From: Clostridium beijerinckii HUN142
GTDB lineage: Bacteria > Bacillota > Clostridia > Clostridiales > Clostridiaceae
Assembly (NCBI RefSeq): GCF_000621745.1
Contig: NZ_JHXK01000022.1
Span: 62,001 to 126,000, forward strand
Reading direction: 5' to 3'
DNA: 64,000 bases
Made by a program: the position numbers and the translations under genes. The notes beneath the pieces were generated by a model. That model saw only the letters and a list, made by a program, of their open reading frames with translations, was not told the DNA's origin and ran no database searches. This document shows, piece after piece, positions 27,459-36,854 of the stretch; within the stretch, counting starts at the first letter, position 1; each line of letters opens with the position of its first letter.

Positions 27459-27601
27459 TTGCATAAATTTATGATATTTGATATAATATTTTTAACTTAG
27501 TATAAAATTACTTTATTAGAATAAATTTTATCAATGATAATTTACATTATTAATATCGTAACTTAATTAATAAGAAATTTATAAATAATGCAGGTGGAAA
27601 A

Positions 27602-28591
27602 ATGAAATACGATATTCAGGTTCTTCAGAACAAAAATCTTCCAGAAAGTTTAGTGGATTTTTTAAATTATTTAGAAACAATCAAAAGTACTTCTATAAAT
27701 ACAATTAACGGATATAGGATAGATTTGACTGTATTTTTTAGATTTATGATGATTTATAAAGGTAAAGTAAATTCTGACTCTGTTGAGTTTGAAGATATCA
27801 ATATAAGTGTCATAGACGATGAGTTCTTAAGAGGCATTAAACTTAGAGATTTATATGCTTTTCTTTCTTTTACAGAAAAATATAGAGATAACAGCTCATA
27901 TGCTAGAGCTAGAAAAGTTGCTACTTTAAAGTCTTTTTTTAAATTTCTTTTTGGAAAAGCTAAAGTAATTACAGAGAATCCGGCTTTGGAGTTAGAATCT
28001 CCTAAGATAAATAAGCGTCATCCTGTATATCTTACTCTAAACCAAAGCATTCATCTTTTGGAGTCCTTAAACAAAAATGATAAAAACTACTCTAGAGACT
28101 ACTGTATTCTGATGTTCTTTTTAAACTGTGGAATGAGGCTTTCTGAACTTTGCAGCATTCAGATTGATAAAATCAGAGAGGATATTCTCACTATTATAGG
28201 TAAAGGAAATAAAGAAAGAACTGTATATTTAAACGACGCATGCCTTAAAGCTTTATCAAATTACCTAAATGTACGCGATGATTCTAAGGCTTTGCCAGAA
28301 AATAAAAAGTTTTTGTTTTTATCATCTAGAAACTTTCCTATAAATAAACGTACAGTTGAGATAATGATAAAAAAACATATAACAAATGCAGGGTTAACTG
28401 ACGATAAATATACTCCACACAAATTAAGGCACACTGCAGCCACTCTTATGTATAAATACGGAAATGTAGATATAAGAAGTCTGCAAAGCATATTAGGTCA
28501 CACCAATATATCAACTACTCAAATTTATACCCATGTTGATGATGATTCGTTAAGAGATGCTGTAAAATCAAATCCTCTTTCAAAATTGTAG
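27602..28591 (+). CDS. Tyrosine recombinase, XerC/XerD type
   Basis: A site-specific recombinase/integrase of 329 residues. An N-terminal SAM-like core-binding domain (about 10-120) precedes the catalytic domain, with Arg in GMRLSEL (about 180), Lys in GKGNKERTV, HKLRHTAATL with the second Arg, and the nucleophile in LGHTNISTTQIYTHV. It is chromosomal-type rather than phage-type by length and by lack of nearby mobile genes. No dif-like site was recognised. AGGTGG is just upstream of the ATG. Confidence 0.85.
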   Translation: MKYDIQVLQNKNLPESLVDFLNYLETIKSTSINTINGYRIDLTVFFRFMMIYKGKVNSDSVEFEDINISVIDDEFLRGIKLRDLYAFLSFTEKYRDNSSYARARKVATLKSFFKFLFGKAKVITENPALELESPKINKRHPVYLTLNQSIHLLESLNKNDKNYSRDYCILMFFLNCGMRLSELCSIQIDKIREDILTIIGKGNKERTVYLNDACLKALSNYLNVRDDSKALPENKKFLFLSSRNFPINKRTVEIMIKKHITNAGLTDDKYTPHKLRHTAATLMYKYGNVDIRSLQSILGHTNISTTQIYTHVDDDSLRDAVKSNPLSKL

Positions 28592-28670
28592 TTTGTTTTA
28601 GCACGCCTATGACAAAAAATATCACTACTCTCCTACTATGCTTTAAGATGAGTTTAGATTCAAAAAAATA

Positions 28671-28706
28671 AAAGGTTACTTTAATCTCTATTGTAACCTT
28701 TTAATA
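28671..28706. terminator. Bidirectional terminator
   Basis: A 9-bp stem (28671-28679 with 28693-28701) flanked by A and T runs between the convergent recombinase and lipoprotein genes. Confidence 0.75.
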
Positions 28707-28738
28707 CTTAATATAAATAACTTTAGTCTTACGCAACG

Positions 28739-29464
28739 CTATGGTCTTATTGTGTTTCCGTACATTTTTCCAAACTCATCAACATATGCAGGTTCTTTCC
28801 CCTCATAAACAATAAGAGTATTTCCTTTTTTATAATAATGAGGTCTTGCATCGTGATTTGCATTATTTCCATTAACAGTCATTCCATTTGGTGTGATTCT
28901 ATTAATATCCCACTCTAGTTCTGTTGGTGAATTATACTCGTATACCCTAACTACATCTCCACCTAATAAATAATCCGTTTCATTTCCTTTAAAGTAATCA
29001 TTTTTAGTATTAGCTGATTCCGTAACATTATATCCGGCATTCGTGAAATCGTTTTTAAAATCAGAAGCTCCGTATCTTGTAGAATCAGTAGTTAGTCCTG
29101 TTCTATCCCTCGTAACATCCGAATTCGATCCAGCTACATTGTTTTGATTAGTATCCCCTCCTGCATTATTTTGATTGGCATTCCCTCCTGCAGTTCCATT
29201 TCCTGTTCCACCAATTCCATCCGATGAATTTCCGATACCATAAGTTCCACCTTGCATATTTCCGTCAGTACCATTTTGAGCATTATTAGCTCCAGTACCT
29301 GTTCCGTCTACACTTCCACTTCTAATGCCATCGTTTGTTATGTCGTTTTGTCTAGTGACATCATTATTTGCTCTTGTTCTTGACGTGTTACCACACCCAA
29401 ACAAGGATATTGAAACCAAAAGAATTGTTGTTAAATTTAACGCTAAAATAGATTTTCGCTTCAT
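28739..29464 (-). CDS. Predicted lipoprotein with Gly/Asn-rich linker
   Basis: A 241-residue exported lipoprotein. The signal peptide ends in the lipobox LFGC with Cys24 as the lipidation site. Residues about 25-125 are low complexity, rich in Gly, Asn and Asp (repeats of the GGTGNG and NQNNAGG type). The last about 110 residues form a compact domain (YGASDFKNDFTNAGYNV through YVDEFGKMYG) that I do not recognise. AAAGGATG precedes the ATG. A surface role is inferred from the signal and linker. Confidence 0.7.
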   Translation of the reverse strand: MKRKSILALNLTTILLVSISLFGCGNTSRTRANNDVTRQNDITNDGIRSGSVDGTGTGANNAQNGTDGNMQGGTYGIGNSSDGIGGTGNGTAGGNANQNNAGGDTNQNNVAGSNSDVTRDRTGLTTDSTRYGASDFKNDFTNAGYNVTESANTKNDYFKGNETDYLLGGDVVRVYEYNSPTELEWDINRITPNGMTVNGNNANHDARPHYYKKGNTLIVYEGKEPAYVDEFGKMYGNTIRP

Positions 29465-29560
29465 AATAAAATCATCCTTTCCTGAAAATATCTTACGAAA
29501 TTATTATGTGAAATAAAGCGAAAATCTATGCATTCCATTGTTCTTATCTACAAATTTCTT

Positions 29561-29995
29561 TTATTCAAGTGACTTTTTAATCCTTCTAACTCCTGGATAA
29601 ATTTCTTCAGTCATTTCGTCAAGACTCATATCATCAGCCAGACTAATTTCATCTAAATATTCAATATGATCAAAAGCATCTTCGTAAGTATCATCACCCA
29701 AACCAAGGCCATTTTCATTGATATCATCTGATGTTTTGGCAAACTTACTATATATAGATTTTAGATCTAAATTATCTTCATTAATCTCATGTAATTCATC
29801 TTCACTTAAAGAAGCTTTTAAATGATTTAAAAATTCTTCTTCTAATAATTCATTTTCTTCTCGTGTTTTTGCAATGTCTTCTATTTTAATGGCTTTTGTA
29901 TCTATACCATTGATTTGTAAACACTTACCACAATTATCACATAGTTTATTTTCATAGATATCGCAATAATCATCATCAGTATATTTATATGTCAT
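29561..29995 (-). CDS. Acidic hypothetical protein with a CxxC knuckle
   Basis: A 144-residue, strongly acidic protein. The N terminus holds CDIYENKLCDNCGKCL, a possible metal-binding cluster of four Cys in 16 residues; the rest is Asp/Glu-rich helix and loop. GAGGTG precedes the ATG. I do not recognise a named family, though clostridial genomes carry similar small proteins. Metal binding is inferred from the Cys spacing. Confidence 0.65.
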   Translation of the reverse strand: MTYKYTDDDYCDIYENKLCDNCGKCLQINGIDTKAIKIEDIAKTREENELLEEEFLNHLKASLSEDELHEINEDNLDLKSIYSKFAKTSDDINENGLGLGDDTYEDAFDHIEYLDEISLADDMSLDEMTEEIYPGVRRIKKSLE

Positions 29996-30138
29996 TTAAA
30001 ACACCTCATTTTTGTATTATGAAACTTTATTATATCAAAAATAGTAACTTAAAGCAAATTTTTAATTTACAATAAGATATATAATAAAAACAAATAATTT
30101 AAATAAGAATATTATTAAATACAATCTATTTATTTAAT

Positions 30139-30642
30139 CTAAATTATATTATTCCATTCTATATACTTGCTAAGTATGCAAGCTGCTTTTTCTAGGTAAA
30201 TTCTTTCTACTTCACTAAATCTTCCAAATTCTTCGCTATCTAAATCTAAAACACCAATAAGATTTTTTTCCTTAAGTATAGGAATTACTATTTCCGAATT
30301 CGAAGCAGCATCACACGCTATATGCCCCTCAAATTTATGTACATCATCAACGAGTAAAGTTTCTTTTTTCAATGCAGCCTTACCACAAACGCCCTTCCCT
30401 ATTTCAATTTTTGTACAAGCAGGCATTCCTTGGAACGGACCTAATACTAGAGTATTGTTTTTAACTAAATAAAATCCGCACCAATTTATTCTATCTATAA
30501 GTGAATTGATTAGTGCTGATGCATTACAAAGTTTTGTTATTTGTGAATCTTCATCTCCTTGAATCAACCCTTCAAGCATTATAAGCATATTGTCTAATTT
30601 GCTTTCTGTGCTCATACCTTCAAAAATTTTAATATCAAACAT
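30139..30642 (-). CDS. msrC: Free methionine-(R)-sulfoxide reductase (GAF domain)
   Basis: Reduces free Met-R-sulfoxide, an oxidative-damage repair step, using thioredoxin. The protein is 167 residues of a single GAF domain. The conserved WCGFYL, GPFQGMPAC, GKGVCGKAA and CDAASNSEIVIP segments supply the three family Cys and substrate contacts. GGTGAGGCGG lies upstream of the ATG. Monocistronic, divergent from lexA. Confidence 0.88.
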   Translation of the reverse strand: MFDIKIFEGMSTESKLDNMLIMLEGLIQGDEDSQITKLCNASALINSLIDRINWCGFYLVKNNTLVLGPFQGMPACTKIEIGKGVCGKAALKKETLLVDDVHKFEGHIACDAASNSEIVIPILKEKNLIGVLDLDSEEFGRFSEVERIYLEKAACILSKYIEWNNII

Positions 30643-30824
30643 ATTTACCGCCTCACCTTGAAATTATCATCTCAAAAATTTAATTTTATAAATTTATTAT
30701 TCTACTATAAAATAATACTACCATTTTTAATTAATTGGAATACTTAGTTAATATGTTGTGTTCAAATTGATTATATTTAAACACAATGCTTATCTTCTCT
30801 TTATAATTATTAAACGTAGTTTCA

Positions 30825-30836
30825 GAACACAAGTTT
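30825..30836 (+). promoter_or_regulatory. LexA operator at the lexA promoter
   Basis: GAACACAAGTTT (GAAC, four bases, GTTT) overlaps the lexA -35 hexamer, where bound LexA would block RNA polymerase. This fits autoregulation, as known for LexA in other Firmicutes. Confidence 0.6.
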
Positions 30837-30863
30837 GCTATGTTATACAGTATATGTTATAAT
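30835..30863 (+). promoter_or_regulatory. lexA promoter
   Basis: TTGCTA (30835-30840) and a perfect TATAAT (30858-30863) with a 17-base spacer, 28 bases before the lexA start codon. Confidence 0.7.
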
Positions 30864-30890
30864 TATTAGAAGAATAGTGAGGTGTTTGTA

Positions 30891-31496
30891 ATGTCAGACG
30901 AAAAAGATAAGCAATCAGAGATATACGAATTTTTAAAAAGTTATACAGAGAGCAAAGGTTATCCGCCTTCAGTAAGAGAAATTTGCGAAGCAGTCTCTTT
31001 AAGGTCAACTTCAACTGTTCATGGACATTTAAAAAGATTAGAAAAAAAAGGAATGATTAAAAGAGATCCTTCTAAACCAAGGGCTCTAGAAATAGCAGAA
31101 CTTTCAATGCCTAAAAAAGAAATGGTTAACGTTCCTATTGTAGGCAAGATTACAGCAGGTTCCCCAATACTTGCAACTGAAAATATCGAAGATACATTTC
31201 CACTCCCATTAGATTATATAAAGCATGATAGGGAATTGTTTATGTTACGTGTATCTGGTGAAAGTATGATTAATGCAGGTATTAGAGATAATGATTTAGC
31301 CATTATAGAAAGTGCACAGACAGCAGCGAATGGCGATATAGTTGTAGCATTAATAGAAGATAGTGCTACAATCAAAAGATTCTTTAAAGAAAAAGATCAT
31401 ATTAGACTTCAGCCTGAAAATGATGCTATGGATCCCATAGTAGTAGATGATTGTAAGATTTTAGGCAAACTTGTAGGTATATTCAGATCATTTTAA
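30891..31496 (+). CDS. lexA: SOS repressor LexA
   Basis: Represses DNA-damage genes and cleaves itself when RecA is activated. The 201 residues have an N-terminal winged helix (about 1-65, with [19 protein letters not shown]) and a C-terminal S24 domain. The cleavage site is Ala89-Gly90, the nucleophile Ser125 in GESM, and the base Lys162 in TIKRF. The ATG at 30891 follows GAGGTG; an in-frame GTG nine bases earlier overlaps that site. A second protein with the same self-cleavage domain is encoded at 48.5 kb. Confidence 0.95.
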   Translation: MSDEKDKQSEIYEFLKSYTESKGYPPSVREICEAVSLRSTSTVHGHLKRLEKKGMIKRDPSKPRALEIAELSMPKKEMVNVPIVGKITAGSPILATENIEDTFPLPLDYIKHDRELFMLRVSGESMINAGIRDNDLAIIESAQTAANGDIVVALIEDSATIKRFFKEKDHIRLQPENDAMDPIVVDDCKILGKLVGIFRSF

Positions 31497-31543
31497 ACAA
31501 ATTACTTTGTTATTAATTTATGAAATTATATTATAAGATAGTA

Positions 31544-31590
31544 AAGAAATAGACTATTAGATTGGATAATCTAATAGTCTATTTCTTATT
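31544..31590. terminator. Bidirectional terminator
   Basis: A perfect 20-bp stem (31544-31563 with 31568-31587) with a 4-base loop, between convergent lexA and the PLP lyase gene. Confidence 0.9.
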
Positions 31591-31637
31591 TTATACTTCT
31601 GTTTACATATGAGTAACTAGTAATAAATTTAATCCTA

Positions 31638-32930
31638 TTATTTAGCTAATTCTAATACTTTACTTAGTCCAATAAGTATTCCTATTTTTCCGTGATCAAA
31701 ATTCAATCCGCCCTGAATATAAGCTATATACGGCTCCCTAACTGGTCCGTCAGCGGATAATTCAATTGTTGAACCCGAAATAAATGCTCCAGCAGCCATT
31801 ACAATCTCACTATCATACCCCGGCATTGCCCATGGCTCACACACTGCAAACGCATCTATAGGAGACCCAGCTTGAATACCACTACAAAAGTTAATTAATT
31901 TTTTAGCATCGCCAAATTCAATTGCTTGAATTATATCAGTTCTTTTATCTGTTGATGAAGGAAATACCTTGAATCCAGCGATTTCCATTACACGAGCGCA
32001 GAATATTGCCGTTTTTACAGCTTCTATTGCTACATGAGGAGCTGAGAATAATCCTTGATAGAAACTTCTCATAAGCCCATACGTAGCGCCATACTCCCCT
32101 CCTACACCTGGTACAGTCATTCTATTAGCTGCTGCATCAACATACTGTCTTTTTCCAACAATATACCCTCCTCCTGGAGCAATACCACCACCTATATTCT
32201 TCATAAGCGATCCAGCCATTATATCTGCACCATATTCTGTAGGTTCAACAGCTTCAATAAATTCTCCGTAACAGTTGTCCACGAAGATAATAACATCTTC
32301 ACGTATTTGTCTTATATGTTTAATTACTTCAGATATTTCAGAAACTAAAAAAGATTTTCTCGAAGCATAACCAGTGCTTCTTTGAATATGTATAAGTCTA
32401 ATATCCGAGTCATTTCTCAATGCTTCTTGAATTTTATCAAACTGAAATTTGCCTTCATTATCTAAATCCACTATATCGGTTTTTATTCCGTATTGATCTA
32501 AAGAACCAGCATTTTTCTTCTCTGATAGTCCAAGAACCCCAAGTAAAGTATCATAAGGGAGTCCAGAAACACATAATATCTTATCGCCAGGTCTAACATT
32601 ACCAGCAATGGCACATCCAATAGCGTGTGTTCCGCTAACAAAATGTGGACGAACAAGCCCTGCTTCAGTATTAAAAATATTAGCATATACTTTATCTAAT
32701 GAGTCACGACCTAAATCATCAAGTCCATAACCCGTAGTATTTGTGAAGTGAGAATCGCTAATTTTTTCTAACTGAAATGCTTTTAATACTTTAAGTTGAT
32801 TAAATTCTCTAATTTCATCATATTCCTTAAATTGAGCTTCAGTATCACACAAAGCCTGTCTATATATTTCAAATGTCCTTTCATTAATATTATAATTTTT
32901 GATTAAAAATTCTTCTGTCTTTTTTAACAT
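31638..32930 (-). CDS. Methionine gamma-lyase family PLP enzyme (YnbB-like)
   Basis: A PLP-dependent protein of 430 residues in the family once named aluminium-resistance protein, related to cystathionine and methionine gamma-lyases. The PLP Lys is in AGSLMKNIGGG (about 245), and DNCYGEFIE holds the ring-stacking Asp region. The biochemical activity of this branch is not settled. It lies beyond the hfq terminator in the same direction, part of the conserved clostridial order mutL-miaA-hfq-ynbB-lexA. Confidence 0.85.
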   Translation of the reverse strand: MLKKTEEFLIKNYNINERTFEIYRQALCDTEAQFKEYDEIREFNQLKVLKAFQLEKISDSHFTNTTGYGLDDLGRDSLDKVYANIFNTEAGLVRPHFVSGTHAIGCAIAGNVRPGDKILCVSGLPYDTLLGVLGLSEKKNAGSLDQYGIKTDIVDLDNEGKFQFDKIQEALRNDSDIRLIHIQRSTGYASRKSFLVSEISEVIKHIRQIREDVIIFVDNCYGEFIEAVEPTEYGADIMAGSLMKNIGGGIAPGGGYIVGKRQYVDAAANRMTVPGVGGEYGATYGLMRSFYQGLFSAPHVAIEAVKTAIFCARVMEIAGFKVFPSSTDKRTDIIQAIEFGDAKKLINFCSGIQAGSPIDAFAVCEPWAMPGYDSEIVMAAGAFISGSTIELSADGPVREPYIAYIQGGLNFDHGKIGILIGLSKVLELAK

Positions 32931-32964
32931 ATCTAAGTCTCATCCTCCAAAGTTTAGAAACACC

Positions 32965-32996
32965 TAAAAATAAATAGGCAAAACAATGCCTATTTA
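32965..32996 (-). terminator. Terminator of the mutL-miaA-hfq unit
   Basis: A 9-bp stem (32972-32980 with 32987-32995) immediately after the hfq stop on the minus strand, followed there by TATTTTTAG. Confidence 0.75.
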
Positions 32997-33242
32997 CTAA
33001 GTAGTTTCGTATTCGTTATCCGCAAATAAAATTGGTTTAGTTGGCGTTATAGTTGATATCGCATGCTTATATATAAGCATTTGCTTATTATCGCAATCCA
33101 AAATAACAGTGAAATTATCAAATCCCTTTACAATGCCTTTTAACTGAAATCCATTTACCAAGTGGATAGTTATTTGTATCTTATTTTTTCTCGCATTATT
33201 TAAAAATATATCTTGTAGATTGTTTTGTTGCTTATTGACCAA
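32997..33242 (-). CDS. hfq: RNA chaperone Hfq
   Basis: A hexameric Sm-like RNA chaperone, 81 residues. Sm1 is visible in [18 protein letters not shown] with [11 protein letters not shown], and Sm2 in the YKHAIST segment that corresponds to YKHAIS of E. coli. The start is TTG at 33242 with GGAGGTG 9 bases upstream. It is 44 bases downstream of miaA, in the usual miaA-hfq order. The presence of Hfq makes regulatory RNAs plausible in this genome. Confidence 0.95.
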   Translation of the reverse strand: MVNKQQNNLQDIFLNNARKNKIQITIHLVNGFQLKGIVKGFDNFTVILDCDNKQMLIYKHAISTITPTKPILFADNEYETT

Positions 33243-33286
33243 AATATAACACCTCCATAAGTGATTTTATTACTAATATTATACTG

Positions 33287-34216
33287 CTAGTTCTTTATTA
33301 TGTCATTAATAACTTTATCTAAAATTTCATTATCACTCATACTATCCTTATCTAAAAATACACATCTTTTATCACGTCTAAACCATGTAAGCTGCCTTTT
33401 AGCATAATTTCGCGATCCTTGCTTTATCATCTCCACTGCTTCTGCTAAAGTTATTCTACCCTCTAAATAATATAATATTTCTTTATAACCTATCCCCTGC
33501 ATGGATTGAATATCTGAATTATAACCCATTTCCTTTAATCTTATGCATTCATTTAGTAATCCCTTTTCCATCATTAAATCAACTCTTTTATTAATTCTAT
33601 CGTACAATTTTTGTCTATCCATAGTTAATACATAATAATATACATCATAATCACTATTATAAAAATCTAACCCGGCATTGTATGAACTAAAAGGTTTGCT
33701 GGTAAGTTTAAAAACCTCCAACGCTCTAATGACTCTTTTCCTATTATTAGCATGAATTTCCTTGTAACTTATAGGATCAACATCTTTAAGCATCCCATGT
33801 ATATATTCATTGCCTTTTTCTAGAGCTAAATTCTCTAGATAATCTCTATAGCTTTCATCTTTTTCCGCTTCTGTAAAAGTCATGTTGCAAGTTAATGAAT
33901 TAATGTATAAACCTGTTCCCCCAGATATTATCGGAAACTTTCCGTTATGTATAATTTTTTCCAATGCTTCTTCACCAAATTGCTTGAAATCTGCTACCGA
34001 AAAAGGAATATCAGGTTTTATTATGTCAATTAAATAGTGCTTTATTCCGTTCATTTCATCTTTCGTTACTTTTGCAGAACCTATATCCATATATTTATAG
34101 ATTTGCATGGAATCAGCTGAAATAATTTCTCCATTTAAATTTTCTGCTAATTTTATTGAAAGATCAGTTTTTCCTACTGCAGTAGGACCACCAATAACTA
34201 ATAATTTTTGCTTCAT
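33287..34216 (-). CDS. miaA: tRNA dimethylallyltransferase MiaA
   Basis: Adds the dimethylallyl group to A37 of tRNAs, giving i6A, the substrate of MiaB (24.2 kb). The 309 residues have the P-loop GGPTAVGKT (9-17), [15 protein letters not shown] and [17 protein letters not shown] precedes the ATG. It lies between mutL and hfq, all co-oriented. The isopentenyl donor comes from the pathway completed by IspH at 14 kb. Confidence 0.95.
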   Translation of the reverse strand: MKQKLLVIGGPTAVGKTDLSIKLAENLNGEIISADSMQIYKYMDIGSAKVTKDEMNGIKHYLIDIIKPDIPFSVADFKQFGEEALEKIIHNGKFPIISGGTGLYINSLTCNMTFTEAEKDESYRDYLENLALEKGNEYIHGMLKDVDPISYKEIHANNRKRVIRALEVFKLTSKPFSSYNAGLDFYNSDYDVYYYVLTMDRQKLYDRINKRVDLMMEKGLLNECIRLKEMGYNSDIQSMQGIGYKEILYYLEGRITLAEAVEMIKQGSRNYAKRQLTWFRRDKRCVFLDKDSMSDNEILDKVINDIIKN

Positions 34217-34276
34217 TATTTTATCCTCTCGTTAATAATTTTAAAGTTTATATTTATTTAGAATAACATAGAAATA

Positions 34277-36271
34277 TTATATTATTCTTTTAAATTTCTT
34301 ATCAATGTCTATACTTGTAAATTTTATTATTACAGGTCTTCCGTGTGGACAATGAAAAGGATCATCTATATATCTTAAATCTTCAATTAATTTAATCATC
34401 TCATTCATTTCCAACTTGTCATTTCCCTTAATAGCTGCTTTACATGCTTTAGTTGCAATAGCATTATGTTTCACTTCAGTAGTTTTGCCATTACCTAAAT
34501 TCTTTAAATTATCAAGTATCTCTAAAAACAAGTTTTTGGGATTAAGCCGCCCTAAAAAGTAGGGAACTTCTTTTAGAGATAATGAGCTTCCACCAAACTC
34601 TTCCAATAAAAAACCAGCTTCTCTAAATATGCCTTTATTCTCTTCAAAATAAGAATAATCATCAATGCTCAAATCAATTATACTTGGAATAATAAGAGGT
34701 TGAATTATAATAGTACCTTCTTCAATCTCTCTAAGATATTTTTCAAATAATATTTTTTCATGAGCGGCATGCTGATCAATCATATATAAAGTACCGTCAT
34801 ACTCACCTAGTATATAAGTTTTGTTATATTGGCCGATTATAGTAATTGGTGGAAATTTAGCAATAGGATTTTGTTTAGAATTTTCATGTTCACTTTGTGT
34901 ACTTACGTTTTCTATACGTTCAAAATTATATTTCACTTCATCTTCGCCGTTGTTAAGATCATTTTCAACAAACTCTTGTATATTTGAATTAGGTTTAAGA
35001 TCTACAGGAATACTTACCGAGTCCTCATCTGATTCATTGTAGTCAGTGTTTTCCATGACTATTGTTTGATTCGCATATTTCAAATTCGGTTCATATATAA
35101 TTTCAACGCTACTTTCGTTATTAATCCTAAGATCTTTCCCTTGAGATATTAATGTCTTTGCAGCAGAACTTGCAAATTTAACCTTTTCTTCTTCTTCCTT
35201 TATTTTAAAAGTAATCTCCTCAAAGGTTGCCCGTGGAACTTTTTTTGTATTTTCTTCTTCTTTTATTGCAAAAGTCTCAAAAACTTCATTCTTTAACGAG
35301 GTGTGAACTGCACCAAAAATCTTTTTGAATATCGTTCTCTCGTCATTAAATTTTATTTCAGCCTTTGTTGGGTGAATATTAACATCTACATACTCAGGAT
35401 ATACCTCTATAAACAGTATAAAGAACGGAAATTTATTTACAGTTGAAAATGATTTAAATGCTTGTTCTACCGCTACTGCTAATGCTCTATTTTTTATATA
35501 TCTATTATTTACGAAAATACTTTGATTATTTCTTGATCCTCTAGCTATTTCTTCAGTCCCTACATAACCATAAACAGTTATTAAATCAGAGCTATCACTA
35601 AAGTAAAGTATATTATCTATTATGGTCTTTCCGTATATGGTTCTTATTACATCCTTAAGATCTCCGTTACCAAAGGTATGCAATACCTTTTTGTGATTGT
35701 TATATAACTTAAAACTTATTTTAGGATTTGCTATAGATAGTCTTGTTACTATATCATTTATTAACGAACTCTCTTTTGATACAGATTTTAAGAATTTCTT
35801 TCTAGCAGGAACGTTAAAGAATAGATCATGAACTTCTATTATAGTACCTCTATTTATTCCACACTCCGCTACTTCCGATGCTTTACCGCCTTCAATAGAT
35901 ATTTCGTATCCAAAAGCTTCGTTATCCTGCTTAGACTTCAGATTAACTTTACCTACAGACGCTATAGATGGCAGTGCCTCACCTCTAAATCCAAGAGTGT
36001 GTATATTATAAATATCTTCTGACTCTTGTATCTTACTTGTAGCATGTGGAAGAAATGCTTTTGCTATATCATCTTTATAGATTCCGTCTCCATCATCTAT
36101 TATTCTAATAAGAGAAATTCCACCTTCTTCTATTTCAATTACTATATTTTTAGAATTTGCATCAATAGAATTCTCAATTAATTCTTTAACTACCGATGCT
36201 GGTCTTTCTACAACTTCTCCTGCTGCAATTTTATTTGCTGTATCTTCATTTAATATATTTATTCTTTTCAA
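34277..36271 (-). CDS. mutL: DNA mismatch repair protein MutL
   Basis: Mismatch-repair ATPase and endonuclease, 664 residues. The N-terminal GHKL ATPase has IAAGEVVERPASVVKELIENSIDA, DDGDGI and HATSKI and GFRGEALPSIASVG. The C-terminal domain has the nuclease motif DQHAAHEK...E (about 490-501), KACKAAIKG and CPHGRPVI, as expected for MutL of bacteria lacking MutH. The start is TTG at 36271 with AGGAGG 10 bases before it; the nearest ATG is directly followed by a stop. Unlike most clostridia, mutS is not the adjacent gene. Confidence 0.95.
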   Translation of the reverse strand: MKRINILNEDTANKIAAGEVVERPASVVKELIENSIDANSKNIVIEIEEGGISLIRIIDDGDGIYKDDIAKAFLPHATSKIQESEDIYNIHTLGFRGEALPSIASVGKVNLKSKQDNEAFGYEISIEGGKASEVAECGINRGTIIEVHDLFFNVPARKKFLKSVSKESSLINDIVTRLSIANPKISFKLYNNHKKVLHTFGNGDLKDVIRTIYGKTIIDNILYFSDSSDLITVYGYVGTEEIARGSRNNQSIFVNNRYIKNRALAVAVEQAFKSFSTVNKFPFFILFIEVYPEYVDVNIHPTKAEIKFNDERTIFKKIFGAVHTSLKNEVFETFAIKEEENTKKVPRATFEEITFKIKEEEEKVKFASSAAKTLISQGKDLRINNESSVEIIYEPNLKYANQTIVMENTDYNESDEDSVSIPVDLKPNSNIQEFVENDLNNGEDEVKYNFERIENVSTQSEHENSKQNPIAKFPPITIIGQYNKTYILGEYDGTLYMIDQHAAHEKILFEKYLREIEEGTIIIQPLIIPSIIDLSIDDYSYFEENKGIFREAGFLLEEFGGSSLSLKEVPYFLGRLNPKNLFLEILDNLKNLGNGKTTEVKHNAIATKACKAAIKGNDKLEMNEMIKLIEDLRYIDDPFHCPHGRPVIIKFTSIDIDKKFKRII

Positions 36272-36649
36272 GCTACATTTTCCTCCTTTCAGTAATCATC
36301 GTAAAACGTAAATAAGAAAATCACTTCTAAACAAACTTTGTTAATTAACACATTAAATTACTCATAATACATTGTTATTATTACATACTTGTTTAATATA
36401 TTCAATAATATTGCAAATACTGGTATGTGACTTATCTGCAATTCTAATAAACTTTTTTAAATATGTTTTTACCCTGTCTTTTAAATAATTTTAATATTCT
36501 TAATAATATCGCCATTAGAATAATATTATATTTAATTTACATATAAATAACAATTTAAATATAAAATACATTTACAATAAATAATATTTGTTGCTAATAT
36601 GGTTAAGCTAATATTAGCAATTAAATATTTTCTATAAGGAGGCTTTACT
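36272..36649. other. Divergent intergenic region before mutL and a 51-aa gene
   Basis: AT-rich, divergent promoters for mutL and the small gene. A perfect 10-bp inverted repeat, TTGCTAATAT (36591-36600) and its complement (36611-36620), lies 15 bases before the small gene's ribosome binding site and could be an operator or leader hairpin. Confidence 0.4.
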
Positions 36650-36805
36650 ATGAATGATAAAGATTTTTATAATTCAACTAAAAGTGTATCTGATCCAGCA
36701 TCACAAAACTATAATAAGGAAGTAAAAGAAAAAGCACATCAAGAAAGTCCATTTGGGGAAGCTGAACCTTCTTCTCATACTGAATTTAAAAAGAAAAGAC
36801 ACTAA
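36650..36805 (+). CDS. Small hydrophilic hypothetical protein, 51 aa
   Basis: A 51-residue frame with a strong AAGGAGG ribosome binding site before the ATG. It is hydrophilic and rich in Lys, Ser, Glu and Asn, ending in KKKRH, with no Cys and no hydrophobic stretch. Not recognised. Length and composition recall small spore proteins, but no diagnostic motif is present. It is inserted between mutL and the rest of the minus-strand genes, with its own terminator. Confidence 0.6.
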   Translation: MNDKDFYNSTKSVSDPASQNYNKEVKEKAHQESPFGEAEPSSHTEFKKKRH

Positions 36806-36811
36806 AATCAT

Positions 36812-36847
36812 AAATCCACGACAAAAATTAAATAATGTCGTGGATTT
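36812..36847. terminator. Terminator between convergent genes
   Basis: A perfect 12-bp stem (36812-36823 with 36836-36847) with a 12-base loop, directly after the small gene and in front of the convergent methyltransferase gene. Confidence 0.7.
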
Positions 36848-36854
36848 GTGAACT

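Larger units (their letters stand above)
26792..27601. other. 810-base gap rich in palindromes
   Basis: No supported gene; minus-strand frames lack ribosome binding sites. In order it holds a 7-1-7 dyad TGATAACAGTTATCA (27091-27105), a LexA-type dyad (27158-27175), a hairpin (27182-27214), a perfect 15-bp hairpin (27328-27363) and a 14-bp palindrome (27427-27458). The last two lie between 145 and 275 bases before the recombinase gene. Confidence 0.5.
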
